Shown piece after piece: positions 17,647-25,317 of a stretch of 64,000 nt of DNA. Below the pieces are notes generated by a model that did no database searches, was not told the DNA's origin, and saw only the letters and a program-made list of their open reading frames with translations. The position numbers and the translations under genes were made by a program. This DNA comes from Actinomadura luzonensis (lineage in GTDB: Bacteria; Actinomycetota; Actinomycetes; Streptosporangiales; Streptosporangiaceae): positions 3,477,001 through 3,541,000 of the forward strand of contig NZ_JAKRKC020000001.1 of the NCBI RefSeq assembly GCF_022664455.2, in the 5' to 3' direction. The first letter of the stretch is position 1. Each line of letters starts with the position of its first letter.

Positions 17647-19176
17647 TCAGATGTCGCGGAACGTCTCTATCCGCGCCCCCAGCGCGTTCAGCCGCTCCGC
17701 CAGATCCTCATACCCCCGGTTGATCACGTACACGTTCCGCAGCACCGACGTGCCCTCCGCCGCCATCATCGCCAGCAGCACCACCACCGCCGGACGCAAC
17801 GCCGGCGGGCACATCATCTCCGCGCTGCGCCACCGCGTCGGACCCTCCACCAGCACCCGATGCGGATCCAGCAGCTTCACCGACGCCCCCAGCCGCGTCA
17901 GCTCCGTCAGATAGATCGCCCGGTTGTCGTACACCCAGTCATGAATCAGCGTCGAACCCTGCGCCGAAGCCGCGATCGCCGCGAAGAACGGCACATTGTC
18001 GATGTTCAGCCCCGGGAACGGCATCGGATGGATCTTGTCGATGGGGGAGACCAGCTTCGACGGCCGCACCGTCAGATCCACCAGCCGCGTCCGCCCGTTC
18101 GCCGCCGGATACTCCCGCCCCCGCTCGCAGTCCAGCCCCATCTCCTCCAGGACCGCCAGCTCGATCTCCAGGAACTCCACCGGCACCCGGCAGATCGTCA
18201 GCTCCGACGACGTCACCACCGCCGCCGCCAGCAGGCTCATCGCCTCCACCGGATCCTCGCTGGGGGAGTAGTCGACATCCCGCTCGATCACCGGCACCCC
18301 GTGCACCGTCAGCGTCGTCGTCCCCACCCCCTCCACCCGCACGCCCAGCTCCTCCAGGAAGAAGCACAGGTCCTGCACCATGTAGTTGGAGGAGGCGTTA
18401 CGGATCACCGTCACCCCGTCGTGCCGCGCCGCCGCCAGCAGCGCGTTCTCCGTCACCGTGTCGCCGCGCTCGGTCAACACGATCGGCCGGACCGGCGCCG
18501 CCGCCCCGTCCACCCGCGCGTGATAGAACCCGCCCGTCGCCGTGATGTCCAGCCCGAAATGCCGCAACGCCGACATGTGCGGCTGCACCGTCCGCGTCCC
18601 CAGATCACAACCCCCCGCGTACGGGATCCGGAACTGCTCCGTACGATGCATCAGCGGACCCAGGAACATGATCACGCTCCGCGTCCGGCGCGCCGCCTCG
18701 GTGTCCATCGCCTCCAGCTCCAGCCGCGCCGGAGGCACGATCTCCAGATCGCTGCCCTCGTTGATCCACCGCGCCCGCACCCCGATCGAGGCCAGCACCT
18801 CCAGGATACGGTACACCTCCTCGATCCGCGCCACCTTGCGCAGGATCGTCCGCCCCGAGTTCAGCAGCGACGCGCACAACAACGCCACACACGCGTTCTT
18901 CGACGTCTTGACATCGATGCTGCCCGACAACCGCCGGCCGCCCACCACCCGCAGATGCATCGGCCCCGCATACCCCAGCGACACGATCTCGCTGTCCAGC
19001 GCCTCACCGATCCGCGCGATCATCTCAAGACTGATGTTCTGGTTACCGCGCTCGATCCGGTTGACCGCGCTCTGACTCGTCGCCAGCGCATCGGCCAGCT
19101 GCAGCTGCGTCCATCCACGATGCTGACGAGCGTCCCGGATCAACCGGCCGATCCGCACAAGGTAATCATCTGCCAC
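17647..19176 (-). CDS. XRE helix-turn-helix domain fused to MurA (UDP-GlcNAc 1-carboxyvinyltransferase)
   Basis: 509 residues. Residues ~8-70 form a Cro/CI-type HTH (IGRLIRDARQHRGWTQLQLADALATSQSAVNRIERG). The rest is an EPSP-synthase-type MurA fold. MurA landmarks are kept: KTSKN (Lys93-Asn94, the substrate pair), GGCDLGTRTVQPH (catalytic Cys ~190), PFPGLNIDNVPF (catalytic Asp region) and HDWVYDNRAIYLTEL. The gene is probably both enzyme-like and DNA-binding, and may be a second MurA acting as a sensor. GTG 19176 is chosen as a leaderless start: TATGGT ends 8 nt upstream and an inverted repeat lies just beyond. Confidence 0.92.
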   Translation of the reverse strand: MADDYLVRIGRLIRDARQHRGWTQLQLADALATSQSAVNRIERGNQNISLEMIARIGEALDSEIVSLGYAGPMHLRVVGGRRLSGSIDVKTSKNACVALLCASLLNSGRTILRKVARIEEVYRILEVLASIGVRARWINEGSDLEIVPPARLELEAMDTEAARRTRSVIMFLGPLMHRTEQFRIPYAGGCDLGTRTVQPHMSALRHFGLDITATGGFYHARVDGAAAPVRPIVLTERGDTVTENALLAAARHDGVTVIRNASSNYMVQDLCFFLEELGVRVEGVGTTTLTVHGVPVIERDVDYSPSEDPVEAMSLLAAAVVTSSELTICRVPVEFLEIELAVLEEMGLDCERGREYPAANGRTRLVDLTVRPSKLVSPIDKIHPMPFPGLNIDNVPFFAAIAASAQGSTLIHDWVYDNRAIYLTELTRLGASVKLLDPHRVLVEGPTRWRSAEMMCPPALRPAVVVLLAMMAAEGTSVLRNVYVINRGYEDLAERLNALGARIETFRDI

Positions 19177-19189
19177 AACAGACGACCAT

Positions 19190-19205
19190 ATCTCACATAT
19201 GAGAT
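19190..19205. promoter_or_regulatory. Inverted repeat at the XRE-MurA promoter (candidate auto-operator)
   Basis: ATCTCA-CATA-TGAGAT lies immediately upstream of a -10-like TATGGT (minus strand) and about 14 nt before the GTG. Its 6-bp arms and position between -35 and -10 suit self-repression by the XRE domain. Confidence 0.55.
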
Positions 19206-19223
19206 GCATCCGCGCCCAGGGGG

Positions 19224-20936
19224 TCACGACGCGCCGGACAACTCCCGATACCCCGGCTCCCGATACCCCGGCTCCCGATGCACAGCCAACCGCGCAGGCG
19301 TCGCCACCGCCGGCTCCTTACGCACGAACGCCCGCCGCGCCGCCGCGAACCCCGACCGATCACCGAACATGTCCCGGCTCATCTCCGCCAGCTCCTCCGC
19401 CCGGTACGCATCCAACGGCTTACGCCGCTCATCGGCCTCCCGCGCCTGCCGCCGCGCCGCCAGCAACCGCTCATACCCCGCATCCGCCGCCAGCCGCTCC
19501 GCGTACTCCAGCACCCGCCGCTCGAACTCCAGCCGCGACCCGCCCACCACCCGATCAGCCAGCCCCAGCTCCACCGCCTCAGCCGCACCCAACGGCAACG
19601 CCTCCCGCGTCAACCGCTCCGCCACCTCCGCCCCCACCCGCCGAGGCAACGTGTACGTCCACAACTCACTACCGAACAACCCCATCGTCCGATAATGCGG
19701 ATTCAACACCACCGGCTCCCGCACGATCACCCGATCCGCCCCCAACCCCAGCATCACCCCACCCGCACCCGCATTCCCCCCGACCGACACCACCACCAAC
19801 TGCCCCGAACACCCCGCGATCTCCTGACACACCGCATTCATCGCATTGATGTTCATCCACGCCTCCAACGCCGGACGCCGCGCCGCCTCGATCACATTCA
19901 GATGAATCCCGTTGGAGAACACCTCACCCCCACGCACCACCAGCACCCGCGTGTCCTGCGCCACCGCATACCGCAACGCCGACGCCAGCCGCCGGCACTG
20001 CTCCGTCGACATCGCCCCGTTGTAGAAATCGAAACTCACCACCCCCACCCCCTCACTACGGTCATAAGTGATCTCGCTGTAACCCGCCCGCTCCGGCACC
20101 CCCGCCACCCGATCACCCAAAGCCGCCACCGCCGGCAGCTTCACCGCCCCCTCACGCTCCAGCCGCACATGCCCCACCCACACCGTCCCCCCATCACCCG
20201 CACGCACCAGCACCGCCCCCTCACGACGCCCCACCACCTCACCCGGCACCCCGCCCGCACCCACCTCAGGACCCCGATACACGTCGAACACCCGCACCGG
20301 CACCCCCGCCAGCACCCCACGCCCACCCGGCGCACCATCAGCCGCCCGCACCCGCCGCACGACCGCCTCCGCCGGCTCCTCCCACGAGAACTCCCGATCC
20401 GCGTGCCGCATCGCCCGCCGCAACCGCCCCCGCACCGAAGCACCGCACGACTCCACCGGCACCGGCCGGAACGCCGGATCCGCCGCCTTCGCCACCACCT
20501 CGGCCACCAGCTCCACCGCCGCGTCCGCCACCGGCCCGTTGTACAACGCCGACTTACGCGGCGCCTCCTGCGGCATCACGAACGTCCGGAACCCCCACAA
20601 AGGACCCGCGTCCATCTCCTCCACCGCCTGCAACGCCGTCACCCCCCACTCCGGCGCGGCCTCCGCGATCGCCCAGTCCAGCGACGACGGCCCCCGGTCC
20701 CCAGGCGGCCCCGGGTGAATGATCACCGTACGGAACCCCTGCCACACCCGCGCCGGCACCCGCTCCTTCAAGAACGGGCAGATCACCAGATCCGGCTTGG
20801 CCAGCTCCGCCGCCTCCACCATCACCTCCGGCGAGACCGCCAGCTCCACGCTCACCTCATGACCAGCGCGGCGCAGCTCCAGCCACGCACGCTGGGTCAG
20901 GCCGTTGAAGGACGAGCACAGCAGCAGAACACGCAC
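19224..20936 (-). CDS. hypX: HypX/HoxX, CO-forming hydrogenase maturation protein
   Basis: 570 residues. The N-terminal half is a formyltransferase-like domain with HPGPPGDRGPSSLDWAI and the Fmt-C-like region. The C-terminal half is an enoyl-CoA hydratase/isomerase (crotonase) fold with oxyanion-hole Gly segments (NGIHLNVIEA, GGNAGAGGVMLGLGADRVIV). This fused layout is specific to HypX. Known HypX proteins make CO from N10-formyl-tetrahydrofolate for the active site of aerobic NiFe hydrogenases. No hydrogenase or other hyp gene is in the window. GTG 20936 has GGAAAGAG upstream. The C-terminus ends in REPGY repeats. Confidence 0.92.
   Translation of the reverse strand: MRVLLLCSSFNGLTQRAWLELRRAGHEVSVELAVSPEVMVEAAELAKPDLVICPFLKERVPARVWQGFRTVIIHPGPPGDRGPSSLDWAIAEAAPEWGVTALQAVEEMDAGPLWGFRTFVMPQEAPRKSALYNGPVADAAVELVAEVVAKAADPAFRPVPVESCGASVRGRLRRAMRHADREFSWEEPAEAVVRRVRAADGAPGGRGVLAGVPVRVFDVYRGPEVGAGGVPGEVVGRREGAVLVRAGDGGTVWVGHVRLEREGAVKLPAVAALGDRVAGVPERAGYSEITYDRSEGVGVVSFDFYNGAMSTEQCRRLASALRYAVAQDTRVLVVRGGEVFSNGIHLNVIEAARRPALEAWMNINAMNAVCQEIAGCSGQLVVVSVGGNAGAGGVMLGLGADRVIVREPVVLNPHYRTMGLFGSELWTYTLPRRVGAEVAERLTREALPLGAAEAVELGLADRVVGGSRLEFERRVLEYAERLAADAGYERLLAARRQAREADERRKPLDAYRAEELAEMSRDMFGDRSGFAAARRAFVRKEPAVATPARLAVHREPGYREPGYRELSGAS
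19242..19280 (-). repeat. 15-nt tandem repeat at the hypX 3' end
   Basis: Two exact units (19242-19256, 19257-19271) and a partial third encode REPGY at the extreme C-terminus. Confidence 0.8.
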
Positions 20937-21423
20937 GATCAAGCACTCTTTCCATGACAGCGGGGGAGAAGCCCGGCATTGACGGCATCAGCGCATCCGA
21001 TGTTGACACGAAAACACCACTGGTGCTGACAAACCCCGCAAAAAGCCGCCCTGAGCAGCCAAATTGACCCGAAATGACCGGAAAGTCACGTTCCGCAGCA
21101 AGCCGTAGCCCGGACCGCCAGGGGAGGGGAGAGGCACCGCGCCCGGACAAGAACCCGCACGTCAGCGCAGCCGGGGACGTCTCAGCCCAGCGCGGGACGT
21201 CGCATCCGGACGGCCGGCGCGGGAGCTGCACGCCATGGCCGCACACGATCGCGTCCGAGCCGGCGCGAGGGCGCACGACAGACGCCACCCGGCCCGATTT
21301 GTCCTATTTATGCGCGATACCAAACAGAACCCACATTCTGTTCGGTATCGCATTACTTGTCGGCATTACCCAGTGTGACCGGGGAGCGGGCCGGACAAAC
21401 CTCTCATCCGCCGAGAGGGTGGT
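20937..21423. other. Gap of ~490 nt without a supported gene; hypX upstream region
   Basis: Frames here are short or have unconvincing composition. The gap is clearly more AT-rich near 21295-21365. It holds an 11-nt palindrome (CACCACTGGTG, near 21018) and a long hairpin at 21314-21351, annotated separately. Confidence 0.5.
21314..21351. promoter_or_regulatory. Long 16-bp-arm inverted repeat in an intergenic gap
   Basis: GCGATACCAAACAGAA (21314-21329) pairs with TTCTGTTCGGTATCGC (21336-21351) with one mismatch and a 6-nt loop. It could be an operator or a bidirectional terminator. Its outer GCGATAcc arms resemble those of the inverted repeat at 30163-30190. Confidence 0.55.
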
Positions 21424-21678
21424 TCAGAGACGGTTGACGAATCGGGCGGCGGCGCGCTGGCTCATGCCGGTCTCGCCGCGTACCAGGAAGACGGCTTCCT
21501 GGATCTGGCCGAGGGCCTTGAGTTCGCGGGCCTGGTCGACGAGGTCGATGCTCGGGTTGAGCCGGTTGCGCGGCCGCTGGGTCAGGCGTACGGCGCCGAT
21601 GATGAACCATATGGCGGCGGCGGTGATGACGGCCGTGAGCGCGATGAGGCCCGGGGTCGTGATCTCCAGGGGGTACAT
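21424..21678 (-). CDS. Small membrane-anchored protein with an L7/L12-C-terminal-like tail
   Basis: 84 residues. One hydrophobic segment (LIALTAVITAAAIWFIIGAV) is followed by a charged tail, LVDQARELKALGQIQEAVFLVRGETGMSQRAAARFVNRL. This resembles the 'I.A.K.VRE.TG....EAK..V' helix-loop-helix of ribosomal protein L7/L12 C-terminal domains. ATG 21678 has GGGAAG about 10 nt upstream; GTG 21717 is in frame. Function unknown. Confidence 0.7.
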   Translation of the reverse strand: MYPLEITTPGLIALTAVITAAAIWFIIGAVRLTQRPRNRLNPSIDLVDQARELKALGQIQEAVFLVRGETGMSQRAAARFVNRL

Positions 21679-21732
21679 GGGGGGCGTCTTCCCGGTTCGG
21701 GTGGCTTTATTCGGCACATGCGTGTTTGCTCG

Positions 21733-21751
21733 ATAATGAACATTATGTCAA
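21733..21751 (-). promoter_or_regulatory. Palindrome abutting a TTGACA box
   Basis: ATAATG-AA-CATTAT (21733-21746) directly follows TTGACA (minus strand, 21751-21746), about 55 nt upstream of the small membrane protein. I find no good -10 box at 17 nt, so the promoter itself is uncertain. The palindrome stands out in GC-rich surroundings. Confidence 0.4.
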
Positions 21752-21793
21752 GTAGAGCGGATCGGGGGCTCCCCCAGGCGTGAGGGTGGGACT

Positions 21794-21830
21794 GCCGGGG
21801 CTGTTGTGAAGATTTTTCGCACGCCCCGGC
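21794..21830. other. GC hairpin with T-rich loop
   Basis: GCCGGGGC (21794-21801) pairs with GCCCCGGC (21823-21830). The 21-nt loop contains TTTTT. It lies in a gene-free gap; role unknown. Confidence 0.4.
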
Positions 21831-22045
21831 CCGCTCTCCGGCCGCCGCCTGGAGGCGGGCCGGCGGATGGCGATCAGGGCGGTGAACGGGGGTTTCGCCG
21901 TATCCGGAGTGGTTTGTCCGGTCCCCTGGTGGGTGCTATCCGGGCATTGACGCCGGGTTTGACGTTGTGTTGATTCACTGTCCCCCGGCGGCCGGGTGGC
22001 TTTAGGGTGGAGCTCCTGCTATTCGCGCCGCGAGAGGAGCAGCAC

Positions 22046-22372
22046 GTGGGGAGCCAATCGGTTTTATGCCCGGTGTGTCAGGGCGTTCTGCCCGCTTCGG
22101 GTAAGGAGGCGTACACGACGCTGCGGGGGCGGCTGATCGTGACGAACGGGTACTGCGGGGGTGGGTGCGCCGAGCGGCGTGCCGAGGCTTCGGAGCAGAC
22201 GCGGCAGATGGCGCGCCCCGAGCCGGGCCACGTCCCCCAGATCCAGGGGCAGCAGGTTCAGGGGCAGCCGGTGCCGGTTGCTGAGGCGGCGCCGGTGATG
22301 CCGCCGGTCGTGCCGTCGCCGGTGGTGTCCGGTGGGCGTCCGGGCGGGGCGTCGTTGCGGGTGGTCCGTTAG
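22046..22372 (+). CDS. Small zinc-ribbon-like protein
   Basis: 108 residues from GTG 22046, with GAGAGGAG at 22032-22039. Cysteines are arranged as CPVC near the start and CGGGC 27-31 residues later, as expected for a small zinc ribbon. The rest is a Gln/Pro/Val-rich tail that looks disordered. Unknown function. Confidence 0.65.
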   Translation: MGSQSVLCPVCQGVLPASGKEAYTTLRGRLIVTNGYCGGGCAERRAEASEQTRQMARPEPGHVPQIQGQQVQGQPVPVAEAAPVMPPVVPSPVVSGGRPGGASLRVVR

Positions 22373-22431
22373 GGCTTCAGGCGCTGTTGCGGCCTGACGG
22401 CCGGGGGTGGGTGCTCCCCCGGGACGGTTGA

Positions 22432-23124
22432 TCATTGGTGGCCGTCGGCGGTGTGCCAGTAGTCGCGGGTCTCCACGGCGAGGCCGCTGGTGTCGAAGCG
22501 GGCGAAGACGCAGCCCGCGAGGGTGACGGGCCGGCCGTTGTCGAGGGCGTGGACGCGGAATTCGATGGCGGCCCTGTCTCCGTCGACGAGGGGCGCGGCG
22601 AAGGTGACGTGGGGGTCGCTCTCGCCGGTGAAGGACCAGGTGACGTAGTCGGCGATGGCTTTTCTGCCCCGGTGCGGGGGGCGGAAGGGCATGCTGGTGT
22701 GGACGGCGTCGTCGTGGTAGAGGGCGGCGATGGCGTCGACGTCGTGGTGGGTCCAGGCGTGCTGCCAGGTGTCGGCGAAGCGTTGCGCGGCCGTGCGGGT
22801 GTCCGTGGTGGCCGCTCCCCCGTTCGCGGTGTAGGGGTGGACGGCGGTGACGGCGGTCAGCGGCAGGGGCCCGTACAGGTGGGGGTAGCCGTTCTCGGTG
22901 CGGATGTCGAGCCCGGCGGGGTCGATGTCGAGGACGAGCAGGGGTTCGGTGACGTGGGCGTAGTAGCGGTCGTGGACCTCGCGGAGCTGGTCGAGGTCGC
23001 GGCTGCAGTGGATGAAGCCTTCGTCGTCGAGGGTGCGGCCGAGGGTGGAGATGCGGTACTCCCCCGCTGTGGCCGCCTCGTGCCAGTCGGCGGCCAGGGC
23101 GAGGTGGTGGATGTGCTGGGTCAT
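22432..23124 (-). CDS. DUF952 domain fused to a SnoaL-like domain
   Basis: 230 residues. The first ~100 (MTQHIHHLALAADWHEA, DDEGFIHCS, YPHLYGPLPLTAV) match the DUF952 fold. Residues ~115-225 (FADTWQHAWTHHDVDAIAALYHDDAVHTSMPF, GRKAIADYV) are a SnoaL/NTF2-like alpha+beta barrel. The ATG at 23124 overlaps the stop of a small upstream frame (ATGA). It is the last gene of a leftward SMR-TetR cluster. The activity is unknown. Confidence 0.85.
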   Translation of the reverse strand: MTQHIHHLALAADWHEAATAGEYRISTLGRTLDDEGFIHCSRDLDQLREVHDRYYAHVTEPLLVLDIDPAGLDIRTENGYPHLYGPLPLTAVTAVHPYTANGGAATTDTRTAAQRFADTWQHAWTHHDVDAIAALYHDDAVHTSMPFRPPHRGRKAIADYVTWSFTGESDPHVTFAAPLVDGDRAAIEFRVHALDNGRPVTLAGCVFARFDTSGLAVETRDYWHTADGHQ

Positions 23125-23276
23125 CGGCCGTCGGTCCGTTCGGTTTCGAGGATGGTGTAGACGGCTTCGCTGGTCCATTCGCCTTTGACGTGTTCGTTGT
23201 CGACGAGGGCGGGGCCCGCGCCGGTTGCCGGGCCTGTGTCGGTCGTGGGGGCGGTTGTGGGGTCGGGGTGGGGCAC
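23121..23276 (-). CDS. Possible small protein (51 aa) between TetR and DUF952 genes
   Basis: A frame from GTG 23276 ends in ATGA overlap with the DUF952 gene. The N-terminal half is Pro/Thr/Ala-rich. The C-terminal VKGEWTSEAVYTILETERT looks protein-like. There is no clear ribosome-binding site. It could be a real short gene or a spacer that happens to be open. Confidence 0.3.
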   Translation of the reverse strand: MPHPDPTTAPTTDTGPATGAGPALVDNEHVKGEWTSEAVYTILETERTDGR

Positions 23277-23296
23277 GGGGGCAGTGTAGGGAGGGG

Positions 23297-23860
23297 TCAG
23301 GGGGGTCGCAATGCGTTTTCGACGGCGTGGGCGAGCAGGGTGCGGGCCTGGTCCGGGGGGCGTTGCTCGACGATGAGCTCGAGCCAGAGGGTGGAGACGG
23401 TGGTGTAGAGCAGGCGGGCGCGGGGGTCGGTGTCGGGCAGGTGGAGGGCCTGGGCGATGAGGCGGACGCAGCCGTCGGTCCAGCGGCGGGCGATCTGTTG
23501 CAGGACGGGGTCGCGGCCGGCGTGGACGTACAGCTCCCACAGGCCGAGCTGGCGGTGGCGGTCGGCGGCGGCGAGGTGGCCGGGCAGGCCGGTGAGGCCG
23601 TGTTCGGTGATCCAGGCGGCGGTGGTGGCGAGTTCGGTCTCGACGAGCTGGGCGAAGGCTTCGGCCAGGAGCTGGTCGCGGGAGGCGAAGTAGTAGGTGG
23701 TGGCGGCGAGCGGGAGGTGGGCGCGCTGGGCGACGGCGCGGTGGGTGACGGCGGCGAATCCGCCGTCGGCGAGCAGGTCGACGGCGGCGGTCAGGAGGGT
23801 GGCGCGGCGGCGGCGGGAGCGGGCCTGTGCGGCGGGCTGGGCGCGTGGCGGGGGTTTCAA
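23297..23860 (-). CDS. TetR family transcriptional regulator
   Basis: 187 residues. The N-terminal HTH reads RATLLTAAVDLLADGGFAAVTHRAVAQRAHLPLAATTYYFASRDQLL, the canonical TetR helix-turn-helix. The C-terminal ligand domain is all-helical. The TTG start overlaps the SMR stop (TTGA) and has GGAAG 7 nt upstream, so it is coupled to the pump gene. It probably controls that pump. Confidence 0.9.
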   Translation of the reverse strand: MKPPPRAQPAAQARSRRRRATLLTAAVDLLADGGFAAVTHRAVAQRAHLPLAATTYYFASRDQLLAEAFAQLVETELATTAAWITEHGLTGLPGHLAAADRHRQLGLWELYVHAGRDPVLQQIARRWTDGCVRLIAQALHLPDTDPRARLLYTTVSTLWLELIVEQRPPDQARTLLAHAVENALRPP

Positions 23861-24183
23861 TGGGCGCTTCCGGCGAGGTTGAGGACGACGACGCCGCCGA
23901 TGATGAGCAGGATACCGGCGATCTTGAGTGGGGTGAGGGTCTCCCCCATGAAGGCGGCGCCGATGAGGGCGATGGCGGCGGTGCCCGCGCCGGACCAGAC
24001 GGCGTAGGCGGTGCCCATGTCGAGCTGGAGTTTGAGTGCCTGGGCCAGGAGGGTGAAGGAGGTGAGGTAGCCGGCGGCGACGACGGCGGTCCAGCCGGGG
24101 TGGGTGAAGCCGTTGCTGAGTTTGAGTGCGCTGGTGGCGAGGATTTCGGAGGCGATGGCGAGGGCGAGCAGGAGCCAGGCCAT
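23857..24183 (-). CDS. Small multidrug resistance (SMR/EmrE-SugE) transporter
   Basis: 108 residues with four membrane helices and the family's conserved membrane Glu near the start (MAWLLLALAIASEILATSALKLSNGF). TAYAVWSGAGTAAIALIG is a signature of EmrE/QacE-like pumps. AAGGGA precedes the ATG. First gene of the SMR-TetR-DUF952 row. Proton-coupled export of cationic compounds, or guanidinium, is the family role. Confidence 0.93.
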   Translation of the reverse strand: MAWLLLALAIASEILATSALKLSNGFTHPGWTAVVAAGYLTSFTLLAQALKLQLDMGTAYAVWSGAGTAAIALIGAAFMGETLTPLKIAGILLIIGGVVVLNLAGSAH

Positions 24184-24303
24184 GGTGCGGGTCCCTTATG
24201 GGGTGAAGTGGTACGGGTGTCCCAGTTTAGCGCGGGGGTCCGCTCCCCCGGGTGTGCGGGAACTGCTTGAAAACTCAGTCGAATACGTGTTCCACTGGAG
24301 GGT

Positions 24304-25257
24304 GTGGGTTGGGACGCGCTTGCGCTGGTTGACGCCGCCGATGAGCGACCGCTGATCGAGCGGCGCGCGGTGGTGCGCGACGGCTTCTACGAGACGCAGG
24401 CCCGGACGATGATCGAGCGGGTTCCGGCGGCGGCGGGCATCGCCCAGCAGTGGGCCGTCTCCCCTTACCGGGGCTGCGCGCACGCCTGCCTGGGGTGCGG
24501 GGCGCGGGCCGGGCATCGGCGGCTGGGGCTCGACGCGGGCCGTGATTTCGACACGCGGATCGTGGTCAAGCCGAACGCGGTGGCGCGGCTGCGGGCCGAC
24601 CTGGCGCGCTGGGGCGGCGAGGAGCTGGCGGTGGGCGTCAGCGGCGACTGCTACCAGACGGCCGAGGAGACCTACCGGCTGATGCCGGGCGTGATCGGGG
24701 CGCTGGCCGAGGCGGGCGTGCCGTTCACCGTCTACACCAAGGCGGCGCTGGTGGTGCGCGACGCGGCGCTGCTGGCGCAGGCGGGCGCGCGGGTGGCGGT
24801 GTCGATCGCGTTCGTCGACGAGCGGATCCGGCGCGCGGTGGAGCCGGGGGCGCCGACCGCGCAGGCGCGGCTGGAGCTGGTCTCGGCGCTGGCCGAGGCC
24901 GGGGTGGAGTGCCGGGTGCTGATGGCGCCGGTGCTGCCGCTGCTGAGCGACGCGGCCGACCAGCTGGGGGCGACGGTGCGGCGGATCGCGGGCGCGGGGG
25001 CGCGGGCGGTGGAGCCGGTGGTGCTGCGGCTGCCGCCGGGCACCCGGCAGTGGTACCTGCAGTGGCTGCAAGGGGCGCATCCGCAGCTGGTGGCGCGTTA
25101 CGAGGAGCTGTACGACCGGGCGGGGCTGCCGTCGCCGGACTACGAGCGGCGCATCACGGGGCAGATCGCGCAGTTGTGCCAGGTGTACGGGATGGCGTTC
25201 GGGCCGGGTGAGCCGCGCCAGCGCGAGCCGCGGGTGGCGCAGCTCGCCCTGGTGTGA
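24304..25257 (+). CDS. Rv2578c-like radical SAM protein
   Basis: 317 residues. SPYRGCAHACLGCGAR gives the CX3CX2C iron-sulfur motif in the sequence context of the Rv2578c/SplB-like family. It continues LGLDAGRDFDTRIVVKPNA and YRLMPGVIGALAEAGVPFTVYTK. The aromatic residue normally before the third Cys (CxYC) is Gly here, and the following F of CFAR is also Gly. GTG 24304 starts MGWDAL, like family members that begin MRWD. No partner gene is adjacent. The reaction is unknown. Confidence 0.85.
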   Translation: MGWDALALVDAADERPLIERRAVVRDGFYETQARTMIERVPAAAGIAQQWAVSPYRGCAHACLGCGARAGHRRLGLDAGRDFDTRIVVKPNAVARLRADLARWGGEELAVGVSGDCYQTAEETYRLMPGVIGALAEAGVPFTVYTKAALVVRDAALLAQAGARVAVSIAFVDERIRRAVEPGAPTAQARLELVSALAEAGVECRVLMAPVLPLLSDAADQLGATVRRIAGAGARAVEPVVLRLPPGTRQWYLQWLQGAHPQLVARYEELYDRAGLPSPDYERRITGQIAQLCQVYGMAFGPGEPRQREPRVAQLALV

Positions 25258-25317
25258 CCGCTCCCCCGCGGAAATAGGGTCGAGACCTGCGGGCGGGCGC
25301 TGCTAGCGTCACCGGCC

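Larger units (their letters stand above)
21679..22045. other. Gap of ~370 nt between divergent small genes
   Basis: It contains a palindrome with a TTGACA box (21733-21751), a GC hairpin with a T-run in the loop (21794-21830) and a second CCGGCC/GGCCGG pair near 21839-21864. I see no coding frame. A small RNA cannot be excluded. Confidence 0.4.

Noticed and set aside
21074..21736. Plus-strand 220-codon frame across the hypX upstream gap
   Set aside because: It runs antisense through the small membrane-protein gene and has no recognisable features or ribosome-binding site.
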